A stretch of 64,000 bases of DNA from positions 1 to 64,000 of the forward strand of contig JANMMZ010000012.1 in assembly GCA_031373665.1 (NCBI GenBank). Reading direction: 5' to 3'. The translations under genes and the position numbers were made by a program. Origin of the DNA: M3007 sp031373665. Lineage in GTDB: Bacteria > Bacteroidota > Bacteroidia > Chitinophagales > Saprospiraceae. Position 1 is the first letter of the stretch. The number at the start of each line of letters is the position of its first letter. Positions 1-7,597 of the stretch are shown here, piece after piece. Under the pieces are notes generated by a model. The model worked only from the letters and a program-made list of their open reading frames with translations. It had not been told where the DNA came from and did no database searches.

Positions 1-202
1 CTGTTCTTTTTAGGTAGATTGATTTTTGACCAAATAACTATCTTTTTGGGTGAATAGTGGGGCTATTTAACTAAAAAGATGGGCAGTTTGGGCGATAAGC
101 AATCAGTTAAAAAGGATAAGTTATTTTTTTACCGTTACTTAGTAGAAAATTGTATTGGTGTTGAATCTATTAGATTGTAGAATGGTAATAATATATGCAG
201 AA

Positions 203-1411
203 CTATTGGTTTTTTAGGTCAATTAGTACTTCCCATCCAGTTACGAAGTCTGTCAAATCAACTTGTAAGTCTCCATTAAAATTGTAATTTGGCATAATTA
301 ACAACCCAGATTTACCCATTACACAAACAGGTGAAGTATCGTTACTGAAAAATTCAAAATAGTAAGTTTTTGTCTTGTCTAGTATAGGATTTTGCATAGT
401 CCAGACGAGCGGAGTGGTGGCATTTGCAAATACTCCGCCAGAGATTCCGCTAAAGACATCATTGGAGCCATTTTCTACCATTAATTTAAAAGATAAATCA
501 GGTAATCCATCCAAGAAGCAGCCGTATTGCCCCACTTTTTTAAGTGTCACTTTTCTTAGTACTGTTTCAGTTGTATCTAATGCTTTTACAGTCACAGTTT
601 TTGTTTCTGTATCAGTAGCATTGGTACTGCTAGTAGCCGTTAATTTTACGGTATATGTATTCGGAGCGTTATATGAATGAGAAGGATTCAGCCCGGTACT
701 GGTACTATTATCACCAAAATCCCAACTATAACTAACTGCATTTACTGAAGCATTAATAAAACTAACTACACAAGGAGCCTCACAAAGGTTGTTATTGATT
801 TCAAAATTCGCTATCGGGATGATAGGTTGAGCAGGATCTGTTACCACTATGGTACGACTTGTAGTAGAGGATTGTGAACCTACTGAAGCTGTCAGTTTTA
901 CCTCATATGTACCTGGTTGTTGATAGGTGTAGGTTGCATTCTGCTGGGTGGATGAAGCCCCAGCCACTCCAAAATCCCAGAGATAAGTGCTGGCATTTTG
1001 GGATAGATTATTGAGTATTGTCGTACAAGGTGCATGCGCAGGTTGAGGTAGTTGCACCTCGAAATTTGCGATAGGTGCTGCAGCCGCTAATATGTTGACC
1101 TCCTTAGTCACAATATGATCATCACAACTGTTATTAGCAGACAATCGCATTGTCACGGTATATACTCCAGGGAGTATATAAAGATGTGACGGTTCGGTTT
1201 CCGTAGATCCCACGTTAGAGTCCCCAAATGACCAACTGATATTATCAAAGTTTGATGCAGAAACTGCCTTAAATGATACAGTGGCAGGAGCTACGGAGTT
1301 GGCCCCCGTTATGTCAAAGTCTCCCACGGGACAGTTTTTATTAGAGCATCTTGTTAAGCATAAAAGCCCAATTGCTGATAGAAATAAAGGAACTAGTCGA
1401 ATTGTAGCCAT
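203..1411 (-). CDS. PKD-domain lipoprotein
   Basis: 402 residues. The N-terminus has a hydrophobic signal ending in a Cys (about residue 22, LTRC), so it is probably a lipoprotein. Three PKD-like domains follow, at about residues 30-105, 115-190 and 200-275. Each carries the SWSFGD or YLWDFG type core and the YxxPGxYxVxL strand typical of PKD repeats. The last 120 residues are a separate domain with no motif I recognise; they contain Cys residues and end in a short WEVLIDL segment. PKD domains usually mediate protein or polysaccharide contacts on the cell surface. It is transcribed after the 1471-4499 gene group with a 59-base gap, so it may belong to the same transcript. The function is unknown beyond a surface-exposed binding role (inference). 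Confidence 0.8.
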   Translation of the reverse strand: MATIRLVPLFLSAIGLLCLTRCSNKNCPVGDFDITGANSVAPATVSFKAVSASNFDNISWSFGDSNVGSTETEPSHLYILPGVYTVTMRLSANNSCDDHIVTKEVNILAAAAPIANFEVQLPQPAHAPCTTILNNLSQNASTYLWDFGVAGASSTQQNATYTYQQPGTYEVKLTASVGSQSSTTSRTIVVTDPAQPIIPIANFEINNNLCEAPCVVSFINASVNAVSYSWDFGDNSTSTGLNPSHSYNAPNTYTVKLTATSSTNATDTETKTVTVKALDTTETVLRKVTLKKVGQYGCFLDGLPDLSFKLMVENGSNDVFSGISGGVFANATTPLVWTMQNPILDKTKTYYFEFFSNDTSPVCVMGKSGLLIMPNYNFNGDLQVDLTDFVTGWEVLIDLKNQ

Positions 1412-1470
1412 TGGATATTAAAAATTTAGCCTTTAAAAATAAGAGGCAACAGTAGATGTCGATTTACATC

Positions 1471-3108
1471 TTAGTAATTTTGATTATTTGATTCAAATAA
1501 AGATATATTAGCACCAAGCGAAATACCGAGCATCTGAAACTTATTAGCACCAACTAATATAGGATTAGTCGCCGGAAGTAACTGAATACTGGAGGGTTTT
1601 GGCAGGGCACCTTCTAAATAACCTACTCGTAAATCGAGGCCGATTAGTCGTTCATTCCATTCTAATTGCACCGAGCAGGCAAGGTTTATACCTTTTACCA
1701 GCATCCTTTCTGGCACAAGGGTAATATTAGTAGATACATCTTCCTGATTTCTTAAAGCAATCAAGATGCCCAAATCTCCACCGGAAAAGGCTCGAAAAGA
1801 GTAGCCAACTGTCGGTTCTAGTTTAATCGAAAACTTCTCTTCAAAATACCCCAATGGTATCTTAATTAACCCAAGTAATCCTTTGTATTCTTGTGTTGAA
1901 GAGTAGGTGATATCATAATTAGGCACTCTACGACTGTAATATGTATTTAGATTTTTACCGAAGATATCGGCAGATAGAGGCATATTCCAGTAAGTCCACT
2001 CCGTAACAAAACCTATATGCCGAAATGGGTAAACATCTAAAGAAAGTCCAAAAAACGAAGAATTCCAGGTTCTAGATGCGAAGCCTGCCTCTTTTTCCCA
2101 GTTATAATCAACTCCTACTAAAGGCTTGCTAGAAGCAAATGATCCCAGAGGGATTGCCATACCGTAACTCGGCTTAATAGAGAGCAAATAAGGTTTTGAC
2201 TCACGCAGGCAACCATTCCGTTTCTTGCCATAAGTACTATTACATTTATCTTTATAGTCACAGACTCCATCGCCATCACTATCCAGATCACCAAGGCACT
2301 TAATTGTCCCCTTTACTTTTAAGTTTTCATCTTTGGAATCAGTGACACAATCATCATCACCATCTGGGCATCCTTTTGTACAACGAGGGCCTCTTTCCAT
2401 ATCACATTCATCTTCTTCATCTTTTATTTGGTCACAATCCGAATCTTTGCAGCCATCAGTAGTCAAATATCCCTTTTCACCTCTGCATAGGTCACATTCA
2501 TAACCCTGCCAAATATCCAATACACGATCATCATCGTTATCTGCATTAAATACCGATTCCCTATTGGTGATAATATTTATAGATTTAATTTTTTTATTTT
2601 CTGGATTAAAAATCATTTCTATTGTTTGTAATGTAGAAATTTCATCAGGAGTTGGTACTTCTTTAATTAATGCTATTCCATCAATCGCTTTATCAAAGAT
2701 GAAAACGTATTCATTCTTAATTTTGCCACAATAGATTTTTTTATACTCTGGAATTTGAAACCCCTCTTCATTCCCCCCCCAATACTTCCTAAACTCTAGC
2801 ACATAGTTACCAATACTCATGTTATCCGCCAAATTTCTATTGTAACTCTTATGAATAAAATCTTGTGGTAAGTCAGTTTTTTCAGATTCAAAAAGTGCTT
2901 TAAAAGACTTGTATGGTTCAGTTTTCTCATATTGACCTTTTATTGTGCGAATTTCGTTGAGATTGCCAAAATACTGTTTAATAATTGTAAAGTACTGTTC
3001 TTTTACAATATCTTTACAATCAGATTGTGCTGATAGCCCTGAAATATATATCATACTGGCCAAAAGCATATTAATTGATACAGCGATTGATTTCATAAGT
3101 TTTAGCAT
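1471..3108 (-). CDS. Exported protein with Asp/Cys-rich calcium-type repeats and a C-terminal beta-barrel-like domain
   Basis: 545 residues with a signal peptide ending near GLSAQ (residue 28). Residues about 30-195 are a globular domain. Residues about 195-300 are rich in Asp and Cys and contain thrombospondin type 3-like calcium-binding stretches such as DLDSDGDGVCDYKDKC. The remainder (about 300-545) has alternating hydrophobic strands, aromatic girdles and a strand-like C-terminus, as in outer-membrane barrels of Bacteroidota. The start could also be the Met four codons in. It is the last gene of a tight group (1-base gap to the gene at 3110), so it is co-transcribed with the two genes upstream. 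Specific role not recognised. Confidence 0.75.
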   Translation of the reverse strand: MLKLMKSIAVSINMLLASMIYISGLSAQSDCKDIVKEQYFTIIKQYFGNLNEIRTIKGQYEKTEPYKSFKALFESEKTDLPQDFIHKSYNRNLADNMSIGNYVLEFRKYWGGNEEGFQIPEYKKIYCGKIKNEYVFIFDKAIDGIALIKEVPTPDEISTLQTIEMIFNPENKKIKSINIITNRESVFNADNDDDRVLDIWQGYECDLCRGEKGYLTTDGCKDSDCDQIKDEEDECDMERGPRCTKGCPDGDDDCVTDSKDENLKVKGTIKCLGDLDSDGDGVCDYKDKCNSTYGKKRNGCLRESKPYLLSIKPSYGMAIPLGSFASSKPLVGVDYNWEKEAGFASRTWNSSFFGLSLDVYPFRHIGFVTEWTYWNMPLSADIFGKNLNTYYSRRVPNYDITYSSTQEYKGLLGLIKIPLGYFEEKFSIKLEPTVGYSFRAFSGGDLGILIALRNQEDVSTNITLVPERMLVKGINLACSVQLEWNERLIGLDLRVGYLEGALPKPSSIQLLPATNPILVGANKFQMLGISLGANISLFESNNQNY

Positions 3109-3109
3109 T

Positions 3110-3652
3110 TTATTGATCTTTACATGGCTTTACAGGGACTCCATGTGGAATGACAGTATTGCCGATCACTGCTCTAAAAGAGCCATCACTAGTAGGAACC
3201 ATTTTGATTTCCGTTTCTTTTATCGTAATATCACAATAGACACCTGTTTCGTAGCGCTGTTTAAATCTTACTTTTGTTTTAAAGCGAAATTTATCTATTG
3301 TAAGTACCTCAATACTAATGAAGTCCACTTCAATATCAGGATCTTTCAACGCTCGTTTATGTATTTTCTCAAAATACCGTTTATAAGTAGAGGTATTAGT
3401 AATACCGCTCAAAGATTTAGTTTGGATAGTTCCATCAGTAATAAAATTAGGTAAAATAGTGTCTTCTATAAGGGTGGTCGCATCCCAGCCTTTCTTACCG
3501 TATTCGATAACTTCCTTAATTGCATTCTCAAGCAATTGAGCGGCTTCGATTGCTCGTTGTTTGAGTTCATCAGTACCAGATTCCTGCGTTTGTCCCTTTA
3601 TAGGGATCAATATTAAAAGTAAAAGTAGAAAAGAAATAATTTTTATTTTCAT
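3110..3652 (-). CDS. Small exported protein of unknown function
   Basis: 180 residues. Residues 1-21 form a signal peptide (Lys-Ile start, a run of Leu, ending GQTQ). The mature part has a helical first half and a beta-rich second half with a conserved-looking RFKTKVRFKQRYETGVYCDI strand pair, suggesting a small SnoaL/NTF2-like or cystatin-like alpha+beta fold; this is only an impression. It lies 4 bases after the membrane protein at 3657-4499 and 1 base before the gene at 1471-3108, so the three are almost certainly one operon, and the product is likely periplasmic or outer-membrane associated. Confidence 0.7.
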   Translation of the reverse strand: MKIKIISFLLLLLILIPIKGQTQESGTDELKQRAIEAAQLLENAIKEVIEYGKKGWDATTLIEDTILPNFITDGTIQTKSLSGITNTSTYKRYFEKIHKRALKDPDIEVDFISIEVLTIDKFRFKTKVRFKQRYETGVYCDITIKETEIKMVPTSDGSFRAVIGNTVIPHGVPVKPCKDQ

Positions 3653-3656
3653 AAAA

Positions 3657-4499
3657 TCAATTTATTTTTTGGAATGAAACTTCATTTATACTGTCTGATG
3701 ATTTTGTAATTTCGAGAATTTTAATCGTATGAATATTGTAAAAATGACTCTTTGAAAACCAAGTCCAAAATAGCCCATCAGGTGGTGAGGTTGGGAAATT
3801 GGGCTGAGTGATGTCTTTGACTAGAGTATTTTGTTTTATATTATATTTTTGAACGATCTCAATACGATGCTGATCTGTGGGAGTCTCCAAATACATATTT
3901 AAATCATAATTTACTTTGAGACAGAAGAGCGCATCGTTAAGATACGACTGTCTCGAATTTTCCATGACTAACATATATTTCTCTTTAATCTTTATTAGAA
4001 TTTGAGCCTCTTGTTTTGCAGTGAGTTCATTTTCTTGACAGAATTCATCTAGGGTTTCAGTCAATACCTTTTCTTGTTTGCTTTTACAAACTCGCAAAAT
4101 ATCATCACGCTTGAAATTTCCTACAGAAACCCCAGATAATATTACCTCTACCGCACATGGATATTTGAGGGTCTCATCCCGGTCTAAAAAGCGAGCATAT
4201 ACTTGATCAGCCTCAGGACTAAAATCTCTTGGATTAGTAGATTTATTGTAAAAATATAGGGCTGAAAGGCAGACCAACCCAACCAAGGTGAAATGCAACG
4301 AGATGCCCAAAATAGTTTTGGCTCTAATCAGAGGGTAATAATTCAATATCCCACCATAAGCCGTAAAAATAAATGCCGTAAAAAATGACTTTTCTGTTCC
4401 GTACCAGTAAAATGCCATGGCCATAAAAACAGCGGCTATTACCAGAGGAATAATTTTTTGTAAATCTTCCCAAGCATCTTTTCGTGTTTGGTTAATCAT
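3657..4499 (-). CDS. Membrane protein of unknown function
   Basis: 280 residues. Three hydrophobic segments lie in the first 90 residues (about 15-32, 36-55 and 65-88). They are followed by a soluble domain of about 190 residues that is rich in Lys/Glu, predicted helical in the middle and beta-like at the end. No catalytic motif is seen. It is the first gene of a three-gene operon (spacing of 4 and then 1 base), with exported proteins downstream, which suggests a membrane-anchored partner of the two exported products. No upstream TAnnTTTG element was found close to the start. Confidence 0.7.
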   Translation of the reverse strand: MINQTRKDAWEDLQKIIPLVIAAVFMAMAFYWYGTEKSFFTAFIFTAYGGILNYYPLIRAKTILGISLHFTLVGLVCLSALYFYNKSTNPRDFSPEADQVYARFLDRDETLKYPCAVEVILSGVSVGNFKRDDILRVCKSKQEKVLTETLDEFCQENELTAKQEAQILIKIKEKYMLVMENSRQSYLNDALFCLKVNYDLNMYLETPTDQHRIEIVQKYNIKQNTLVKDITQPNFPTSPPDGLFWTWFSKSHFYNIHTIKILEITKSSDSINEVSFQKIN

Positions 4500-4947
4500 A
4501 AATCATTGATATTTATTTAATTACAATGTGATTCCCTGAAACTTTTGAAGGTAAACCCACCCCAAAATAGTTGGGTAGCTGCAACCAAACGAAAGCACCT
4601 CAATACTTGGCAAGTAGCACAAGCATTGAGGCACTGAATATGTATGAGTGGAGGTGTCAGACATAATGTCATTTAGAATTTGGATGCAATATACGGTTGT
4701 CCAAATAAACCTATCAAATTTTTTTTATATTTTTTTTAAAAACCTCAAATATCCCAATTACCAAGCGATTTTTAGCCTTGTTTCAATTTTTATATTTTCA
4801 CAAAAAGGTGCATTTGTTTCTTGAATCTGGCGTTGAAAAATAAGTAGAACCCACTACTAGCTGGTATATATTTTGCCTACATTTGTGACAAGTTTGGGAA
4901 AACCACTGTACAAAAACTCCCCGTCACACCAAATAAATAATCAAAAC
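4500..4947. other. Intergenic region without a recognised gene
   Basis: About 450 AT-rich bases with no convincing coding frame. A weak hairpin with a 7-base stem (CCTCAAT/ATTGAGG) lies around 4602-4637 and could end a transcript. The right end holds the promoter-like element that precedes the small broken gene at 4948. Confidence 0.5.
4878..4885 (+). promoter_or_regulatory. Bacteroidota -7 element (TACATTTG)
   Basis: An exact match to TAnnTTTG lies 62 bases upstream of the ATG at 4948. No TTG is placed at the expected 17-23 base distance, so the call rests on the -7 element alone. Confidence 0.35.
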
Positions 4948-5098
4948 ATGAAACATCTCATTCTCCCCATCCTAATTATTGTGCTGTACATACAGTTGGT
5001 CTCAAAAACACGATTACGTTTGGATGGTTGGACAAGGTGGTACCAATGGGGTTGAACATGAACAAGTTACAATTACAAGTTCAACTACTCCTGTTTAG
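4948..5098 (+). pseudogene. Small exported peptide or N-terminal remnant of a T9SS-type protein, frame broken
   Basis: From the ATG at 4948 the frame gives a signal-peptide-like MKHLILPILIIVLYIQ and stops at 5055 after 35 residues. If one T of the TT pair near 4996 is dropped, it continues as WSQKHDYVWMVGQGG and stops at the TAG at 5096-5098, giving 49 residues. The HDYVW-M-G pattern just after a signal peptide resembles, from memory, the beginning of large secreted Saprospiraceae proteins. A strong hairpin follows 38 bases later, so the unit seems to have its own transcript end. It is either a decayed N-terminal fragment, a genuine small exported peptide, or a chance frame. Confidence 0.35.
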
Positions 5099-5135
5099 TA
5101 ATTATAATTTTTTGCGACTTTCACCGTTACTAAAT

Positions 5136-5174
5136 AGCAGCCGCGCTCAAACATGTTTTGGGCGCGGCTGTTTT
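5136..5174 (+). terminator. Intrinsic terminator-like hairpin
   Basis: A perfect 9-base GC-rich stem (CAGCCGCGC at 5138-5146, GCGCGGCTG at 5162-5170) has a 15-base loop and is followed by TTTT. It closes the transcript of the small unit at 4948-5098 and separates it from the NlpC/P60 gene. Confidence 0.75.
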
Positions 5175-5268
5175 ACGTTTAAGTAATTTTTTAGTCCTTT
5201 TCTCGTTCAGTGTTCATATTTCGCTCAATTATTCGTTGCTTTGCTGCTTCAAACACCTTTTGTTTAGT

Positions 5269-5757
5269 ATGAGAAAATTCTTGTTTTTTTTAATGATTGC
5301 CTCTTTATTGACTGCGTGTAACACTTCAAGGAGTACTTCAAAGTCTGTAGAGACCAATTCATCTTCTATGATGTACCGACGCAAAATAACCGACTATGCT
5401 CAAAAATACGTTGGAACCTCGTATAAATATGCTGGAACCGCCCCGAGTACAGGGTTTGATTGTTCTGGATTCACGTCCTATGTGCTCAAAGAATTTAAAA
5501 TAAAAGCATCTTCCGCTTCGTCTGTCCAAGCCAAGGAGGGTCGCAAAAAACCTTTAGACAAATTGCTGCCGGGCGATCTAGTATTTTTTGGTGACGAAAC
5601 ACGCATACAACACGTGGCTATGGTCGTAAAAAACAGTAAAGATGGCATTGTGTGCGTACATAGTACCACCAGCCGAGGAGTCATAGTCGAAAATGTAACC
5701 ACCTCTACCTATTGGAAACCCAAAATCCTATTTGGCCGAGACCTCATCAGTAAATGA
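5269..5757 (+). CDS. NlpC/P60 family cell-wall peptidase, lipoprotein
   Basis: 162 residues from the ATG at 5269. This start was chosen because it gives a clean lipoprotein signal MRKFLFFLMIASLLTAC with an LTAC lipobox; a longer in-frame start at 5158 lies inside the hairpin. The NlpC/P60 domain spans about residues 40-160. The catalytic Cys is in FDCSGFTSYVL, the His in QHVAMVV, and the third polar residue (His) is in CVHSTTSRGV. Members cut the gamma-D-Glu to diamino-acid bond of peptidoglycan stem peptides, here at the outer membrane or in the periplasm. Its end overlaps the start of the sigma-factor gene, so the two are probably translated from the same mRNA. Confidence 0.92.
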   Translation: MRKFLFFLMIASLLTACNTSRSTSKSVETNSSSMMYRRKITDYAQKYVGTSYKYAGTAPSTGFDCSGFTSYVLKEFKIKASSASSVQAKEGRKKPLDKLLPGDLVFFGDETRIQHVAMVVKNSKDGIVCVHSTTSRGVIVENVTTSTYWKPKILFGRDLISK

Positions 5758-6307
5758 AATATCAACGACCGTAACATTGGAGCATACTGAACTCATAGAT
5801 AAACTCCGTCAACAAGATGGTGCAGCCCAACGGTGGCTCTACGACCGCTATTCACCCTTGTTGTTCAGCGTCTGTCGCCGCTATCTCAATCGTCGCGAGG
5901 AGGCCGAAGAAGCCTTGGTAAGCGGGTTGTACAAAATCTTTGCCTCTATTGATTCTTTCGGCAATACAGGCAGTTTTGAGGGCTGGATGCGGCGCATTGT
6001 AGCCAATGAAGCCTTGATGATGCTTCGAAAAAGTCAATACCTCGTATTCCCCGGCGATAGTATTCAAGTGCTGGAAGAACCCGATAGTTTTGATATAGAG
6101 GCCGATATTTCTGCCCGCGAAATCTTAGAATTGCTAGAGCAATTACCCAATGGGTATCGTACAGTATTCAATTTGTATGTGTTGGAAGGCTATAAGCACC
6201 AAGAGATTGCCGACCTTTTAGGCATCAGTATCAATACCAGTAAAAGCCAATTGATTTTGGCAAAAGAAAAATTGCGCAACCTATTGATCAAAAAAGGCTA
6301 TGTCTGA
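5732..6307 (+). CDS. ECF-type RNA polymerase sigma factor
   Basis: Up to 191 residues. Sigma region 2 spans about residues 25-95 (RWLYDRYSPLLFSVCRRYL through FEGWMRRIVANEALMMLR). Region 4 spans about 125-185 (LLEQLPNGYRTVFNLYVLEG, then the HTH HQEIADLLGISINTSKSQL). No ATG is in frame near the start: TTG at 5732 overlaps the NlpC gene by 26 bases, and a second TTG at 5777 is also possible. The last 8 bases overlap the next gene, whose small membrane product could act as its anti-sigma factor (inference). It probably directs transcription of envelope genes. Confidence 0.9.
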   Translation: MAETSSVNEISTTVTLEHTELIDKLRQQDGAAQRWLYDRYSPLLFSVCRRYLNRREEAEEALVSGLYKIFASIDSFGNTGSFEGWMRRIVANEALMMLRKSQYLVFPGDSIQVLEEPDSFDIEADISAREILELLEQLPNGYRTVFNLYVLEGYKHQEIADLLGISINTSKSQLILAKEKLRNLLIKKGYV

Positions 6308-6512
6308 TTTATTCAACTTTTTTAAAGAAAACGAGTCAAAACTGCACGAACGCCCACCAGAGCAAGTATGGCAAAAACTCGAAAAACGTTTGGAGCCAAC
6401 CCGCAGAAAGCGTAGAAGGGGCATCAAATTCCTACAACTTGGGTTGGTAGGCTTAATCCTATTGATCCTGATCTTTGCAGCCTTCATGGTCTGGTACTAT
6501 GTCCGTCACTAA
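6300..6512 (+). CDS. Small single-pass membrane protein, candidate anti-sigma factor
   Basis: 70 residues. A charged cytoplasmic part (about residues 1-42, with the helix VWQKLEKRLE and a basic RRKRRRG stop) precedes one transmembrane helix (about 45-66) and a short tail. The ATG overlaps the stop of the sigma gene (ATGTCTGA), which is strong translational coupling. The W-x-x-L-x-x-R-L helix before a membrane anchor is seen in several Bacteroidota anti-sigma proteins. The protein is much shorter than a typical anti-sigma factor and has no periplasmic sensor domain, so the assignment is tentative. Confidence 0.7.
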   Translation: MSDLFNFFKENESKLHERPPEQVWQKLEKRLEPTRRKRRRGIKFLQLGLVGLILLILIFAAFMVWYYVRH

Positions 6513-6524
6513 TTAAATTATTTT

Positions 6525-7436
6525 ATGAAATATATATATCTTCTTTTCGCAATACCCTGTTTCATTGGTTGCACCAATCCATCCAAGTCAGGTTCTGTTG
6601 TTACGCAGCCTGTCACCGCTGCCAAACTTACATCGCAACCCCTACCATCTGGGTTTAATGAATATTGGTACCAAGGCAAGGCTGAGATCAGCACATTTGA
6701 CGTGGTACAAGACCGTTATGGCGAAATTCGCCAAGCACAGCAAGTGAATATATTTGTAACCGAAGACCTGAGCAAACAAAAACAAGTAAAACTGGATGAC
6801 CCTGCCGCCGCTGGCGAGGATCGTCAAGGCGTACTTAAATTGAACAGCATTCGCCGTTTTAAGACCGGTATTTATGATTATTCTATCATGCAATCTGTTT
6901 TTACGCCCGTAGATGGAAGCCCAACCCTTAAAACCACCACTTCTGTACAAGACTGGTGTGGCCATGTTTTTTTTCAAACCAATTTGAAGAAAGATGGTTA
7001 CCTCGTTCAATCTTATTCATATTTTGAATCAGAAGGCGATACGGAAATAAAACTTCCAGTGGTTCTTCTGGAAGACGACCTTTGGTCTCGAATCAGGATC
7101 AATCCTGATGCCATTCCTACGGGTAAAGTGAGCATGATTCCTGCTGCAACTTTCAGCCGCCTACGGCACAAAGCCTATCAACCACAAGATGCCGATATTC
7201 AAATAGAGAAAGGGATTAAAGACAATACCCTACGCGTCAACTACGCTGGTTTGCCCAGAGCCTTATCTATTCGGTATGAAAATACATTCCCATTCCGCAT
7301 ACTTGGATGGGAAGAAGTGGACAACGCCAAATTAACAAGCAAAGGCACCCTCAAAAAATCACGTACAGAGGCTTACTGGTCTGAGAACAGCAACAAGTTT
7401 GCGCCACTTAGAGATTCATTAGGGCTAACTTTCTAA
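6525..7436 (+). CDS. Conserved Bacteroidota lipoprotein of unknown function
   Basis: 303 residues. A lipoprotein signal ends at FIGC (Cys 16). The mature protein begins with a conserved-looking block (SGFNEYWYQGKAEISTFDV, RYGEI, IFVTEDLSKQKQVKLD) that I recognise from many Bacteroidota lipoproteins, some of which carry a misleading Maf annotation although no Maf nucleotide-pyrophosphatase motif is present. Secondary structure looks beta-rich throughout, fitting a lipid-binding or barrel-shaped periplasmic fold. It lies 12 bases after the small membrane protein, so it is in the same operon. The role is unknown. Confidence 0.8.
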   Translation: MKYIYLLFAIPCFIGCTNPSKSGSVVTQPVTAAKLTSQPLPSGFNEYWYQGKAEISTFDVVQDRYGEIRQAQQVNIFVTEDLSKQKQVKLDDPAAAGEDRQGVLKLNSIRRFKTGIYDYSIMQSVFTPVDGSPTLKTTTSVQDWCGHVFFQTNLKKDGYLVQSYSYFESEGDTEIKLPVVLLEDDLWSRIRINPDAIPTGKVSMIPAATFSRLRHKAYQPQDADIQIEKGIKDNTLRVNYAGLPRALSIRYENTFPFRILGWEEVDNAKLTSKGTLKKSRTEAYWSENSNKFAPLRDSLGLTF

Positions 7437-7597
7437 AAATCAGAAGTTAATTTTGTAATAATATTGGTCTTTAAGTCAATTATTAGGGCAACTTTTCGTT
7501 TCGATCCAACATCTTTTGTTTTAGTTGCAAAAAAAGACTTAATTTGCCGCGCAAACAAAACAATTATTGTCCAATCATAAAGCAATTTACACCGCCC

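Noticed and set aside
1..202. Possible end of a gene at the left edge
   Set aside because: AT-rich with stops in all frames; no protein-like stretch was found.
5158..5268. Longer start of the NlpC/P60 lipoprotein at 5158
   Set aside because: It begins in the terminator hairpin and would put extra sequence before a clean lipoprotein signal.
7544..7597. TTG start of the coiled-coil protein at 7544
   Set aside because: The 18 extra residues precede a complete signal peptide that starts at the ATG at 7598.
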